Assembly (NCBI GenBank): GCA_002505495.1
Contig: DAVI01000030.1
Location: 1-13,915, forward strand
DNA from: Euryarchaeota archaeon UBA59
GTDB lineage: Archaea; Thermoplasmatota; Poseidoniia; Poseidoniales; Thalassarchaeaceae
Length of the DNA stretch: 13,915 bases
Direction: 5' to 3'
Shown here: positions 6,880 to 12,552 of the stretch, piece after piece
Numbering within the stretch: the first letter of the stretch is position 1
Layout: the number at the start of each line of letters is the position of its first letter
The notes under the pieces: generated by a model
The model's input: the letters and a program-made list of their open reading frames with translations, nothing else
The model's database searches: none
What the model was told of the DNA's origin: nothing
Made by a program: the position numbers and the translations under genes

Positions 6880-7710
6880 ATGGCAGCAGCAGACGGCACC
6901 TCACCCCCGGTACTATTTATCGTCGGAACAGCAGGCGCAGGGAAGTCAACTTTGGTGACCGCTTTCCAGCGATGGGCACGGTTTCTTGATATTGAGGCAC
7001 TGACCATAAATCTCGACCCTGGGGCCGAAAGGGTTCACTATGACCCGGAATTCGATGTGCGAGACATCGTCTCTCTATCAGATGTGATGGATGAGTACGA
7101 CTTGGGCCCCAACGGCGCTCAGATTCTCGCGGCAGATCTGGTGGCGATGCAGGCCAATGAGATTCAGGCGGAATTGGAAGGCCTCTCTGGAGACTTGATG
7201 ATTATCGACACTCCCGGGCAGGTCGAACTGTTCGCCTTCCGAGAGGCATCGAGCCACTTCGTCGAGGTACTCGGCCAAGACCGTGCCGCCCTCATCTTCC
7301 TGTTCGACCCGATGCTCTCACAGTCAGCGTCGGGATTCGTATCTCAGATGTTGCTCTCCAACATCGTTCACTTTCGACTCGGTCTGCCGACTGCCAACTT
7401 CCTCTCGAAGGCCGACCTCCTCGAGCCCGAAGACCTTGAGCGAGTTCTCGAGTGGGGTGAGCGGTTGGAGTCCTTGGAGGCTGCGCTCTATGAGGAGGCC
7501 GGCGGACAGAGGACGGAGTTCGCAATCGGGCAACTGCGGATGATGCAACAGTCACAGATCCAACCCGGACTCATACCACTTTCAAGTGAGCGGGAAGAGG
7601 GTCTAGCGGACATTCTATCCTTCGCTCAGAACCTATTCGGTGGAATGGCAGATTCAAAGGACGGCTTCGCCAGTGATATCGGCTCAGAAATCGATGGGTG
7701 GAATGATTGA
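6880..7710 (+). CDS. GPN-loop GTPase
   Basis: Archaeal member of the GPN-loop GTPase family (Pab0955 type). Eukaryotic relatives GPN1-3 help assemble and import RNA polymerase II; the archaeal role is not settled. The 276 residues show the P-loop GTAGAGKST (16-24), a NLDPGAE block (44-50), the diagnostic GPN insert LGPNGA (75-80), the G3 motif DTPGQVELF (110-118), a G4-type SKAD (176-179) and a G5-like SS near 235. ATG 6880 is chosen because the P-loop normally lies within about 20 residues of the start in this family. ATG 6835 would add 15 residues; ATG 6790 lies upstream of the transcript start predicted from the TATA element, so it is unlikely. A weak GGGG stretch precedes ATG 6880. Its stop is followed immediately by the argF start, so the two are probably co-transcribed. 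Confidence 0.95.
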   Translation: MAAADGTSPPVLFIVGTAGAGKSTLVTAFQRWARFLDIEALTINLDPGAERVHYDPEFDVRDIVSLSDVMDEYDLGPNGAQILAADLVAMQANEIQAELEGLSGDLMIIDTPGQVELFAFREASSHFVEVLGQDRAALIFLFDPMLSQSASGFVSQMLLSNIVHFRLGLPTANFLSKADLLEPEDLERVLEWGERLESLEAALYEEAGGQRTEFAIGQLRMMQQSQIQPGLIPLSSEREEGLADILSFAQNLFGGMADSKDGFASDIGSEIDGWND

Positions 7711-8664
7711 ATGCGCCATCTACTGGCAATCGATGATGTTGCTGAGGAATTCGAGAGCATCATCGACTGGGCGATTGCCTTCAAACACGACTCAGATGTT
7801 GCTCCAGACTTCAAGCCGTTTGATGGATTGTCAATCGGTTCAATCTACGAAAAGCCAAGCACGAGAACCAGAGTCTCGTTTGAAGTCGGAATCAACAAAT
7901 TGGGGGGACACCCCCTTACACTTCTGAAAGGCGACATTCAACTTGGCAAAAGCGAGACTGTCGGGGACACCGCACAGGTTCTCTCTCGCTATCTTGCCGG
8001 AATCACCTACCGTTGTTTCGGTCACGCGGACGTGGTACAGCTTGCTGAACATTCGACGGTTCCGGTCATCAACGCACTCTCTGACAAACACCACCCCTGC
8101 CAAGCAGCAGCAGACCTGATGACAATCAAGGAGAAATTCGACGACCTCGGCTCGGTCAAGATTGCCTATGTCGGAGATGGAAACAATGTCCTCCATGACT
8201 TGATGCTGGGGGCTGCAATAGTTGGCAGTGACATCACTTGGGCCACACCCGAAGGGTACGAACCAGACGAGGACATTGTCACTCGAGCACTTGAGTTGGC
8301 AGAAAAATCCGGCTCGACCTTGACAGGGACAAACGACCCCGTAGAGGCAGTCACGGATGCGAATGTGGTCTACACAGATGTGTTTGTGTCGATGGGGGAG
8401 GAGGGACTCGCCGACAAGATTGGTGATTTTGACGGCTTCCAAATCAATGACGAACTGGTTTCCCACGCCGATGATGAATACCTCTTCATGCACTGTCTTC
8501 CCGCCCATCGGGGGGACGAGGTCACAGATTCAGTTATGGATAGCGAGAATTCAATCGTCTTCGATCAAGCGGAGAACCGGATGTGGGCTCAGATTTCGCT
8601 GCTCTCATTTCTGATTTCAGATGCGGCCTGGGAAACCTACGCCGAGTTCCTCGAACTCGGATGA
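7711..8664 (+). CDS. argF: ornithine carbamoyltransferase
   Basis: Transfers the carbamoyl group from carbamoyl phosphate to ornithine, giving citrulline for arginine synthesis. The 317-residue length is typical. Visible motifs: STRTR (50-54, carbamoyl-phosphate binding), the QLGKSETVGDTAQVLSRY block (77-94), HPCQ (128-131), DGNNV (156-160), D223 with SMG (227-229) for ornithine, and HCLPAHRG (261-268) with the catalytic Cys262. These separate it from aspartate carbamoyltransferase. ATG 7711 directly follows the TGA of the GPN GTPase with no gap, so translation is likely coupled. No other arginine gene is in view, so an anabolic role is assumed; nothing here points to arginine deiminase catabolism. 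It converges with the UbiA gene across a 26-bp gap. Confidence 0.96.
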   Translation: MRHLLAIDDVAEEFESIIDWAIAFKHDSDVAPDFKPFDGLSIGSIYEKPSTRTRVSFEVGINKLGGHPLTLLKGDIQLGKSETVGDTAQVLSRYLAGITYRCFGHADVVQLAEHSTVPVINALSDKHHPCQAAADLMTIKEKFDDLGSVKIAYVGDGNNVLHDLMLGAAIVGSDITWATPEGYEPDEDIVTRALELAEKSGSTLTGTNDPVEAVTDANVVYTDVFVSMGEEGLADKIGDFDGFQINDELVSHADDEYLFMHCLPAHRGDEVTDSVMDSENSIVFDQAENRMWAQISLLSFLISDAAWETYAEFLELG

Positions 8665-8690
8665 CATTGAGAAGACCGGAAACGGGATTA

Positions 8691-9590
8691 TCAGCCTAGG
8701 CTGGCATATATTCCCGACACTGTGAAGCCTGCGAGTCCCAACATCAGGGAGCGCTTCAGTAATTGTGATGCTTTGGTATCCTCTCCTTTTGCTAAAGGTG
8801 GTTTGGTTGCTAGGAGGGTGAGCATTGCTGGCAGCATCACGATGATGAGACCTTTCGGAAGGAGCTCGAATCCAAATGGAAGGGCCATCGCGATAAATCC
8901 TAGAAGGCTGAGGATCCACGCCAAAGTGCGTGCTGGATTTGGGCCAATTTTCTTCGGCAGAGTTTCTCTGTCAGTATCACCAGCGAGATCTTCCACATCC
9001 TTCACAATTTCACGGGCTGTTCCAATCATCAATGCGCATACTGCTACGAGCCAGGGGAGCGGGTCGGTCCCGTGTCCGACAGATGCTGCGCCGAATACGA
9101 TGACCACCGCAATCAAACCCGAAACTGCAAGGTTGCCCAAAAAGCCACGTCGTTTCCAACAGACCTTGGATGGCATGCCATCAAATTCGTAGGCGACCAT
9201 CAAGAAGAGAGCGAGTAGCCAAATCGCAACCGAATCCATCCATTCAGCTTCGCCGACCTGTCTCTCTGCGTGCCATACGATGATCGCCAAACTGAGTGCA
9301 GAAATAGACATCATTGCCATGCTGAAATTCTTGGCAGCACCTTCGGAAATCGCCCCGGAGGGTAATGGGCGGTCCGGGCGGTTAACTTTGTCTGGAACTA
9401 TGTCCTTCAGATCGTTGAGGGCATTCCATCCTGCCATGAATGTGGCTACACTAATCGCGTGTAGAGCAATTGTCAGAGAGTTGCCAGTTTCGCCGGCTGC
9501 CCCAACGATAAGTGCACCCACTCCAACTGTGACTGCACCCATCACCACATTGACTCCACGAGCCAGCGTCCACCAATCTTTCGCGCCCAT
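8691..9590 (-). CDS. UbiA-family prenyltransferase, probably digeranylgeranylglyceryl phosphate synthase
   Basis: A 299-residue polytopic membrane enzyme. The first Asp-rich motif, NDLKDIVPD (59-67), is followed by NRPDRPLPSG (70-79), and the second is KDVEDLAGD (197-205); both bind Mg-prenyl diphosphate in UbiA enzymes. About eight hydrophobic segments are spread over the rest. In archaea the usual member of this type adds the second geranylgeranyl group to form the digeranylgeranylglyceryl phosphate of ether lipids, and that is the favoured role. Other UbiA paralogues act on quinones, haem or chlorophyll, and the sequence alone does not exclude them. ATG 9590 has no SD. The gene begins 30 bp after the small winged-helix-like gene on the same strand, so the two may share a transcript. 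Confidence 0.88.
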   Translation of the reverse strand: MGAKDWWTLARGVNVVMGAVTVGVGALIVGAAGETGNSLTIALHAISVATFMAGWNALNDLKDIVPDKVNRPDRPLPSGAISEGAAKNFSMAMMSISALSLAIIVWHAERQVGEAEWMDSVAIWLLALFLMVAYEFDGMPSKVCWKRRGFLGNLAVSGLIAVVIVFGAASVGHGTDPLPWLVAVCALMIGTAREIVKDVEDLAGDTDRETLPKKIGPNPARTLAWILSLLGFIAMALPFGFELLPKGLIIVMLPAMLTLLATKPPLAKGEDTKASQLLKRSLMLGLAGFTVSGIYASLG

Positions 9591-9620
9591 CTTGTCGAGG
9601 GCGGGTGTGAAGGTGGTTCT

Positions 9621-9884
9621 TCATGCCTGTGCCGTCGATTCTCGCCGAGTATCACTTGCGAGGTCCCAGACGCAGACGGTGTATCGGGCGCCACGGAAGA
9701 AGTCCCGGACATGTCCGACCTTTTCGAAGCGGTTGTCCTTGGCGAGTATGTTGCCCACCTGATTCATCGTCGCACCCCATGAGAAGCGGTCGTTGAGGTG
9801 GTCGAAGATGTCAACAGTGTTCGACCGCCCATTTTCTGCCAGATAGACTCTTACAGCCTCTCGAAGTCTCTTCGTTCGGCTCAT
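9621..9884 (-). CDS. small winged-helix-like protein, probably DNA-binding
   Basis: An 87-residue basic protein. Residues 1-60 look like a winged-helix fold: a helix with TKRLREAVRVYLAENG, then NTVDIFDHLNDRFSWGATMNQVGNILAKD as a helix-turn-helix pair, then a two-strand wing (FEKVGHVRD and ARYTVCVWDL). The C-terminal 12 residues are probably disordered. I do not recognise a named family. ATG 9884 is preceded by GAGGTG five bases upstream, so it is preferred over the in-frame ATG 9974, which would add a polar 30-residue stretch. It lies 30 bp upstream of the UbiA gene and might regulate it, which is inference only. Confidence 0.7.
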   Translation of the reverse strand: MSRTKRLREAVRVYLAENGRSNTVDIFDHLNDRFSWGATMNQVGNILAKDNRFEKVGHVRDFFRGARYTVCVWDLASDTRRESTAQA

Positions 9885-9889
9885 CCAAC

Positions 9890-9895
9890 CACCTC
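9890..9895 (-). promoter_or_regulatory. ribosome binding site of the small winged-helix gene
   Basis: GAGGTG on the minus strand with a 5-nt spacer (GTTGG) before ATG 9884. It supports the shorter 87-residue protein over the start at 9974. Confidence 0.6.
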
Positions 9896-10190
9896 GCTCG
9901 TTCGGACGGTCCTTGCCCGTGTTCGTAGGGTGGACCAGTTTGGACGGCTCCGAGTCACCTCGGTCGGCATCCATGTGGGAGACACCACCCGTCCTCTACT
10001 GCTCGCTAGGCGGACTAGACCGTGGGAGGTCCTCACAGGCGAACTACCTGTCGTTCGCAGACTAGAGAGAGGTGTCTGAATCATTACCTCGACTTCCTCC
10101 GTAGTCTGAATCGATTCCTTGCCATCTTTGGTTCGGTTCATGGACAGCACCAGATAGCGGGAGCATATCAACGGACGATGAAGAGGCGCG

Positions 10191-10246
10191 ACTGAAAGTG
10201 AAAGTGAAATCTCACTCAGTCCTACCTTTTCCAAATTGAAAGTGAA
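10191..10246. repeat. three GAAAGTGAA repeats and an imperfect hairpin
   Basis: GAAAGTGAA occurs exactly at 10194-10202, 10200-10208 (overlapping by 3) and 10238-10246. ACTGA plus GTGA on the left (10191-10201, with an AA bulge) can pair with TCAC plus TCAGT (10212-10220). Position upstream of both the tRNA and the winged-helix gene suggests protein binding sites, but nothing else in the window identifies the protein. Confidence 0.4.
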
Positions 10247-10279
10247 CGGAATCTGCTGCCATCGAGCCGAGCCAACCCG

Positions 10280-10289
10280 TTCATAAACC
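10280..10289 (+). promoter_or_regulatory. TATA box of the tRNA-Glu gene
   Basis: TTCATAAACC lies about 30 bp before the tRNA 5' end. With the usual 26-27 bp spacing, transcription would begin near 10312, just before G1 of the tRNA at 10315. The bases between are very GC-rich. Confidence 0.55.
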
Positions 10290-10314
10290 GGGGCCGGGTC
10301 GGCGGGCTGCTACG

Positions 10315-10389
10315 GCTCGTGTGGTGTAGCTCGGCCCATCATGACGGACTCTCGATCCGTCGACCCGGGTTCAAATCCCGGCACGAGCA
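10315..10389 (+). tRNA. tRNA-Glu (anticodon CUC)
   Basis: A full cloverleaf: acceptor GCTCGTG (10315-10321) pairs without mismatch to CACGAGC (10382-10388), discriminator A10389; three-pair D stem (10324-10326 with 10340-10342) with GG at 10333-10334; anticodon stem ACGGA / TCCGT (10344-10348, 10356-10360) around the loop CTCTCGA, anticodon CTC at 10351-10353; four-base variable loop; T stem CCGGG / CCCGG (10365-10369, 10377-10381) around TTCAAAT. The sequence closely follows archaeal tRNA-Glu. No intron is present. The bases after the discriminator are CCT, so the 3' CCA is not fully encoded and must be added. It decodes GAG; a separate UUC isoacceptor would be needed for GAA. Confidence 0.96.
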
Positions 10390-10421
10390 CCTCGCAGTAC
10401 AACGATTAGCCACGGTGCTCG
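10384..10421 (+). other. tRNA trailer complementary to the tRNA 3' acceptor strand
   Basis: CGAGCACC (10384-10391, the acceptor 3' half, discriminator and next two bases) is perfectly complementary to GGTGCTCG (10414-10421), with a 22-nt loop. In the precursor this would compete with normal acceptor pairing. It might be a 3'-end or terminator-like structure; no clear T-run follows (ATAATTTCC at 10432-10440). Confidence 0.4.
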
Positions 10422-10449
10422 CGGTTAACCAATAATTTCCATGTAAGAC

Positions 10450-11103
10450 TCAGTTAGAGCGATGTCCATCCGTGTCGGTTAACGGTAGGTGGTGGCGAGA
10501 GTCACCGATGTCGTCGGAGTAGGGGCTGTGGCGCTCATAGTGAATCATCGAATGGAGGATAGTACCGGTCAACAGTCTGTGCTTTTTGTTCTCAGCGTCT
10601 ATCTTCGCTCTGGTCGATTGTTCAATCATTCTGATTTCGTTGGTGAGGTCCTCGATGTCGTCGACGTTCTCCCAGACTATGAGTGCATAGAGAGTCTCCA
10701 AGGCGTGAAACTCATCCATCACGATGTCGGTGTACCTTGCACTCGTGCGCGTGACACCCAACACCACGAAGGCGACGACAACCGCGCTTCCGCTCGCAAC
10801 TGCGAGGGCAGTCTGGTTCCAACCTATCAGAGACTGAACACCTCCAGTGCCAACCACGAATGCGACCAGAAGGAAAGCCCCCATCTGTACTATCTGAGTA
10901 CGGGTCGATGAGAGCTCGGCATTTGCAGCAAGAGCGACATCCATTTTCATCTTGACATAACCGAGTATCCGGTCGAGGTTTCGTCCTTGGAGAATCTCCT
11001 TGCTCGTCTCGAGAGTTTCGACAGTTGCCACAACCGCCTCTGTCGACTCTTCACTATCAGTCAAAGAACTGCCCTCCGGAGGGAGGTCACCATCACTCCT
11101 CAA
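10450..11103 (-). CDS. two-TM membrane protein of unknown function
   Basis: 217 residues, no family recognised. The N-terminal 65 residues are acidic then helical, two adjacent hydrophobic segments follow (about 70-91 and 99-118) joined by a short Gly/Trp/Asn turn, and the C-terminal 100 residues are a soluble helical region rich in Glu, Ile and His with heptad-like spacing (about 125-175). The layout resembles a hairpin-anchored coiled-coil protein. The start is uncertain: the frame opens after a TAA and the first candidate is TTG 11103. A TATA-like ATTATCAGG lies about 30 bp upstream, which would fit a nearly leaderless TTG start. The first in-frame ATG is only at residue 52. It is divergent from the cysteine dioxygenase and converges with the tRNA gene. 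Confidence 0.72.
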   Translation of the reverse strand: MRSDGDLPPEGSSLTDSEESTEAVVATVETLETSKEILQGRNLDRILGYVKMKMDVALAANAELSSTRTQIVQMGAFLLVAFVVGTGGVQSLIGWNQTALAVASGSAVVVAFVVLGVTRTSARYTDIVMDEFHALETLYALIVWENVDDIEDLTNEIRMIEQSTRAKIDAENKKHRLLTGTILHSMIHYERHSPYSDDIGDSRHHLPLTDTDGHRSN

Positions 11104-11119
11104 TGAGCCTTACCGAAGA

Positions 11120-11144
11120 ATTCTGACCCTGATAATGTCAGAAT
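11120..11144. promoter_or_regulatory. perfect 8-bp dyad around a TATA-like core, probable operator
   Basis: ATTCTGAC (11120-11127) and GTCAGAAT (11137-11144) are exact inverted copies separated by 9 bp, CCTGATAAT. The spacer holds the only TATA-like sequence in the divergent region, readable as GATAATG on + and ATTATCAGG on -. It sits about 27-30 bp from the TTG start of the membrane protein and would put the + transcript start near 11158. A dimeric repressor bound here would block TBP on both sides. Function is inferred from position and symmetry. Confidence 0.5.
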
Positions 11145-11209
11145 CCGCCTAATTGGCTAGGGGGAATCATCATTTTCCCTTGCCTGCTGTGGGGCTCCGG
11201 GGTCAGCCA

Positions 11210-11734
11210 ATGGTGGTACAGGTTGTTTTGGGTGAATCCGAATTGAATCACTTGACATCCTGTTGTAAGGGACTCGAGGGATTACTAGAATGGCTCGACT
11301 CGATCGACCGACGACCCGGGTTGGCAGAACTAGACGTCCGTCTCGCCGGTCTGCCCGTCAACGTCGAGGAACTTCGCAAGCACATCGGCTATGCGGAGGA
11401 CGGCTATCAGCGTAATGTCTTGAAGAAGAACGAGAACTACGAACTCGTGGCCATTTCCTGGACTCCAGGCCAAGCAACTCCCATCCACGACCACATGGGT
11501 TCCGACTGCGCCTTCCTGATTGTCGAGGGGACCTCAACCGAGACGATCTATGTGACGAATTCTGAGGGTTTTGCCGTACCTCAGTCAGTTCGTACCTATG
11601 CGGCAGGAGAGGTCTGCGCATCCTCAGAGCCCGACATACATCGGATATCCAACGAGGAGTCTTGCGAACTCATCAACCTGCATGTCTACACGCCACCGCT
11701 GAGTGAATTTGGAATCTACCAACCTGCCGAGTGA
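11210..11734 (+). CDS. cysteine dioxygenase (type I, cupin fold)
   Basis: Oxidises cysteine to cysteine sulfinate with a mononuclear iron and O2. The 174-residue protein has the cupin motifs of the family: PIHDHMGSDC (91-100) gives iron ligands His93 and His95 plus Cys100, the cysteine that in mammalian enzymes is cross-linked to tyrosine; IHRISN (143-148) gives the third ligand His144; LHVYTPP (157-163) gives His158 and Tyr160. Arg68 in YQRNV matches the Arg that binds the substrate carboxylate. The position of the mammalian Ser in the Ser-His-Tyr triad is Asn156. ATG 11210 has a weak GGGG 7 nt upstream; the frame opens at TTG 11153, which would lie upstream of the expected transcript start. 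A 3-mercaptopropionate or other thiol dioxygenase is the main alternative, but the conserved Arg and Cys favour cysteine. Confidence 0.88.
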   Translation: MVVQVVLGESELNHLTSCCKGLEGLLEWLDSIDRRPGLAELDVRLAGLPVNVEELRKHIGYAEDGYQRNVLKKNENYELVAISWTPGQATPIHDHMGSDCAFLIVEGTSTETIYVTNSEGFAVPQSVRTYAAGEVCASSEPDIHRISNEESCELINLHVYTPPLSEFGIYQPAE

Positions 11735-11756
11735 GGTCGAAGAAATCACCAGTGGC

Positions 11757-12497
11757 CTAGCGGGGCGGCTCACCTTGTTGGAAGTCATATGCCGGTGGTT
11801 GCTGCGTGAATGCCGCCTGCTGAGCGGGAGCAACACCCGGTGCAAGAGCCATCTGTTGCTCTGGGCTCTTCAACGTAAATCCGAGAATCAAACCGATTAT
11901 TGCAATGAATGCACCACAACCACAGCACGCGCTGCCTCCAATGGTTCCGAGAAACAATACGACAATTCCTTCTCCAAGTTGTTCAAGCCAAGGGTCGTCA
12001 TAAGTGACCGATACCGTAGCATTGGACTCGAATATCAAGGTGCCTGAGTAGCACGCAAGGCAAGCGCGGCCAACCTTGACGTAGCCCCTATTTCTAAGAT
12101 CATGATTCTGGTTCCCCTCATCTGCCTCGCACCCCTCAAATTTGTCATAGACCTCGTAGTAGAATCCACCAAGAGTGACATTTCCTTCGTCCCATTCAGT
12201 GTTCACCTCTGGATGTTGGGTGATGGTGATATTGGTGTCATCACAGACATCCCATATCCCATTCTCGTCTTCGTCGACATACTCGCCCTCGACCCAGAAT
12301 GTGACCCCGAGATCTCCTTGACCATCGTTATCTTCAATCTCAATGGTGCCCGATGTTGCGTTCTCAACGGAAAATCCGTAATCTTCCAATCCTGCAAGGT
12401 CTCCAACACCCTTTCCGACGCCGCCAATCATCATGACGGTGCCTATGACGAGCATGAGCAGTCCGAGTACAAGCATGACTTTTCCAACAATGTGCAT
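11757..12497 (-). CDS. two-TM protein with an extracytoplasmic domain and calcium-loop-like motif
   Basis: 246 residues, no family recognised. An N-terminal hydrophobic segment (about 5-28) acts as a signal anchor, residues 40-172 form a beta-rich, acidic, probably external domain, a second hydrophobic segment spans about 176-208 and contains CCGCG, and the last 35 residues are Gln/Pro/Ala-rich and cytosolic. The external part holds DEDENGIWD (75-83), which follows the DxDxNGxxD pattern of calcium-binding loops, and Cys85, Cys123, Cys146 and Cys149, which could form disulfides or a metal site. ATG 12497 is supported by a TATA-like GTTATC centred about 27 bp upstream, consistent with a leaderless transcript. 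It is convergent with the cysteine dioxygenase across 22 bp. Confidence 0.8.
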   Translation of the reverse strand: MHIVGKVMLVLGLLMLVIGTVMMIGGVGKGVGDLAGLEDYGFSVENATSGTIEIEDNDGQGDLGVTFWVEGEYVDEDENGIWDVCDDTNITITQHPEVNTEWDEGNVTLGGFYYEVYDKFEGCEADEGNQNHDLRNRGYVKVGRACLACYSGTLIFESNATVSVTYDDPWLEQLGEGIVVLFLGTIGGSACCGCGAFIAIIGLILGFTLKSPEQQMALAPGVAPAQQAAFTQQPPAYDFQQGEPPR

Positions 12498-12519
12498 GGC
12501 CCAGCCAACTTGCTTTCAT

Positions 12520-12527
12520 CGATAACG
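12520..12527 (-). promoter_or_regulatory. TATA-like element of the two-TM gene
   Basis: CGTTATCG on the minus strand is centred about 27 bp before ATG 12497, so transcription would begin at or within a few bases of the ATG. No SD is visible, which agrees with a leaderless start. The match to a TATA box is weak. Confidence 0.35.
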
Positions 12528-12552
12528 ATTCCCGCCGATGGATTTAGCGAGT

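Larger units (their letters stand above)
9885..10279. other. repeat-rich interval without a convincing gene
   Basis: About 400 bp between the winged-helix gene and the tRNA promoter. A minus-strand frame from ATG 10141 to the TGA at 9881 (86 codons) overlaps the winged-helix start as ATGA, but after about 25 residues it becomes Arg/Ser/Thr-rich with codons unlike the neighbours, so I do not call it. Short inverted repeats include GCGAAC / GTTCGC (10039-10044, 10053-10058), the overlapping ACAGG / CCTGT (10035-10039, 10047-10051) and CAGAC / GTCTG (10058-10062, 10074-10078). The copies of GAAAGTGAA at 10194, 10200 and 10238 lie toward the tRNA. A structured RNA or a long regulatory leader is possible. 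I checked by eye for RNase P, SRP and 5S motifs and did not find them. Confidence 0.4.

Noticed and set aside
6134..6958. Long + strand frame rich in Ser and Gly, opposite the modular gene
   Set aside because: It is the complement of GAN and CCN codon repeats; its Gly runs mirror the polyproline blocks. The minus-strand frame has an SD, domains and a zinc ribbon.
7840..8508. 222-codon minus-strand frame opposite argF
   Set aside because: Shadow frame of a gene whose + strand product contains every ornithine carbamoyltransferase motif.
9885..10120. RNase P RNA on the minus strand, prompted by GGAGGAAGTC
   Set aside because: Only one partial motif fits; the other universally conserved RNase P blocks could not be found downstream.
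10170..10220. C/D box guide RNA (CGATGAA and CTGA pair)
   Set aside because: The boxes are imperfect, spacing is too short for two guide regions, and no final D box follows.
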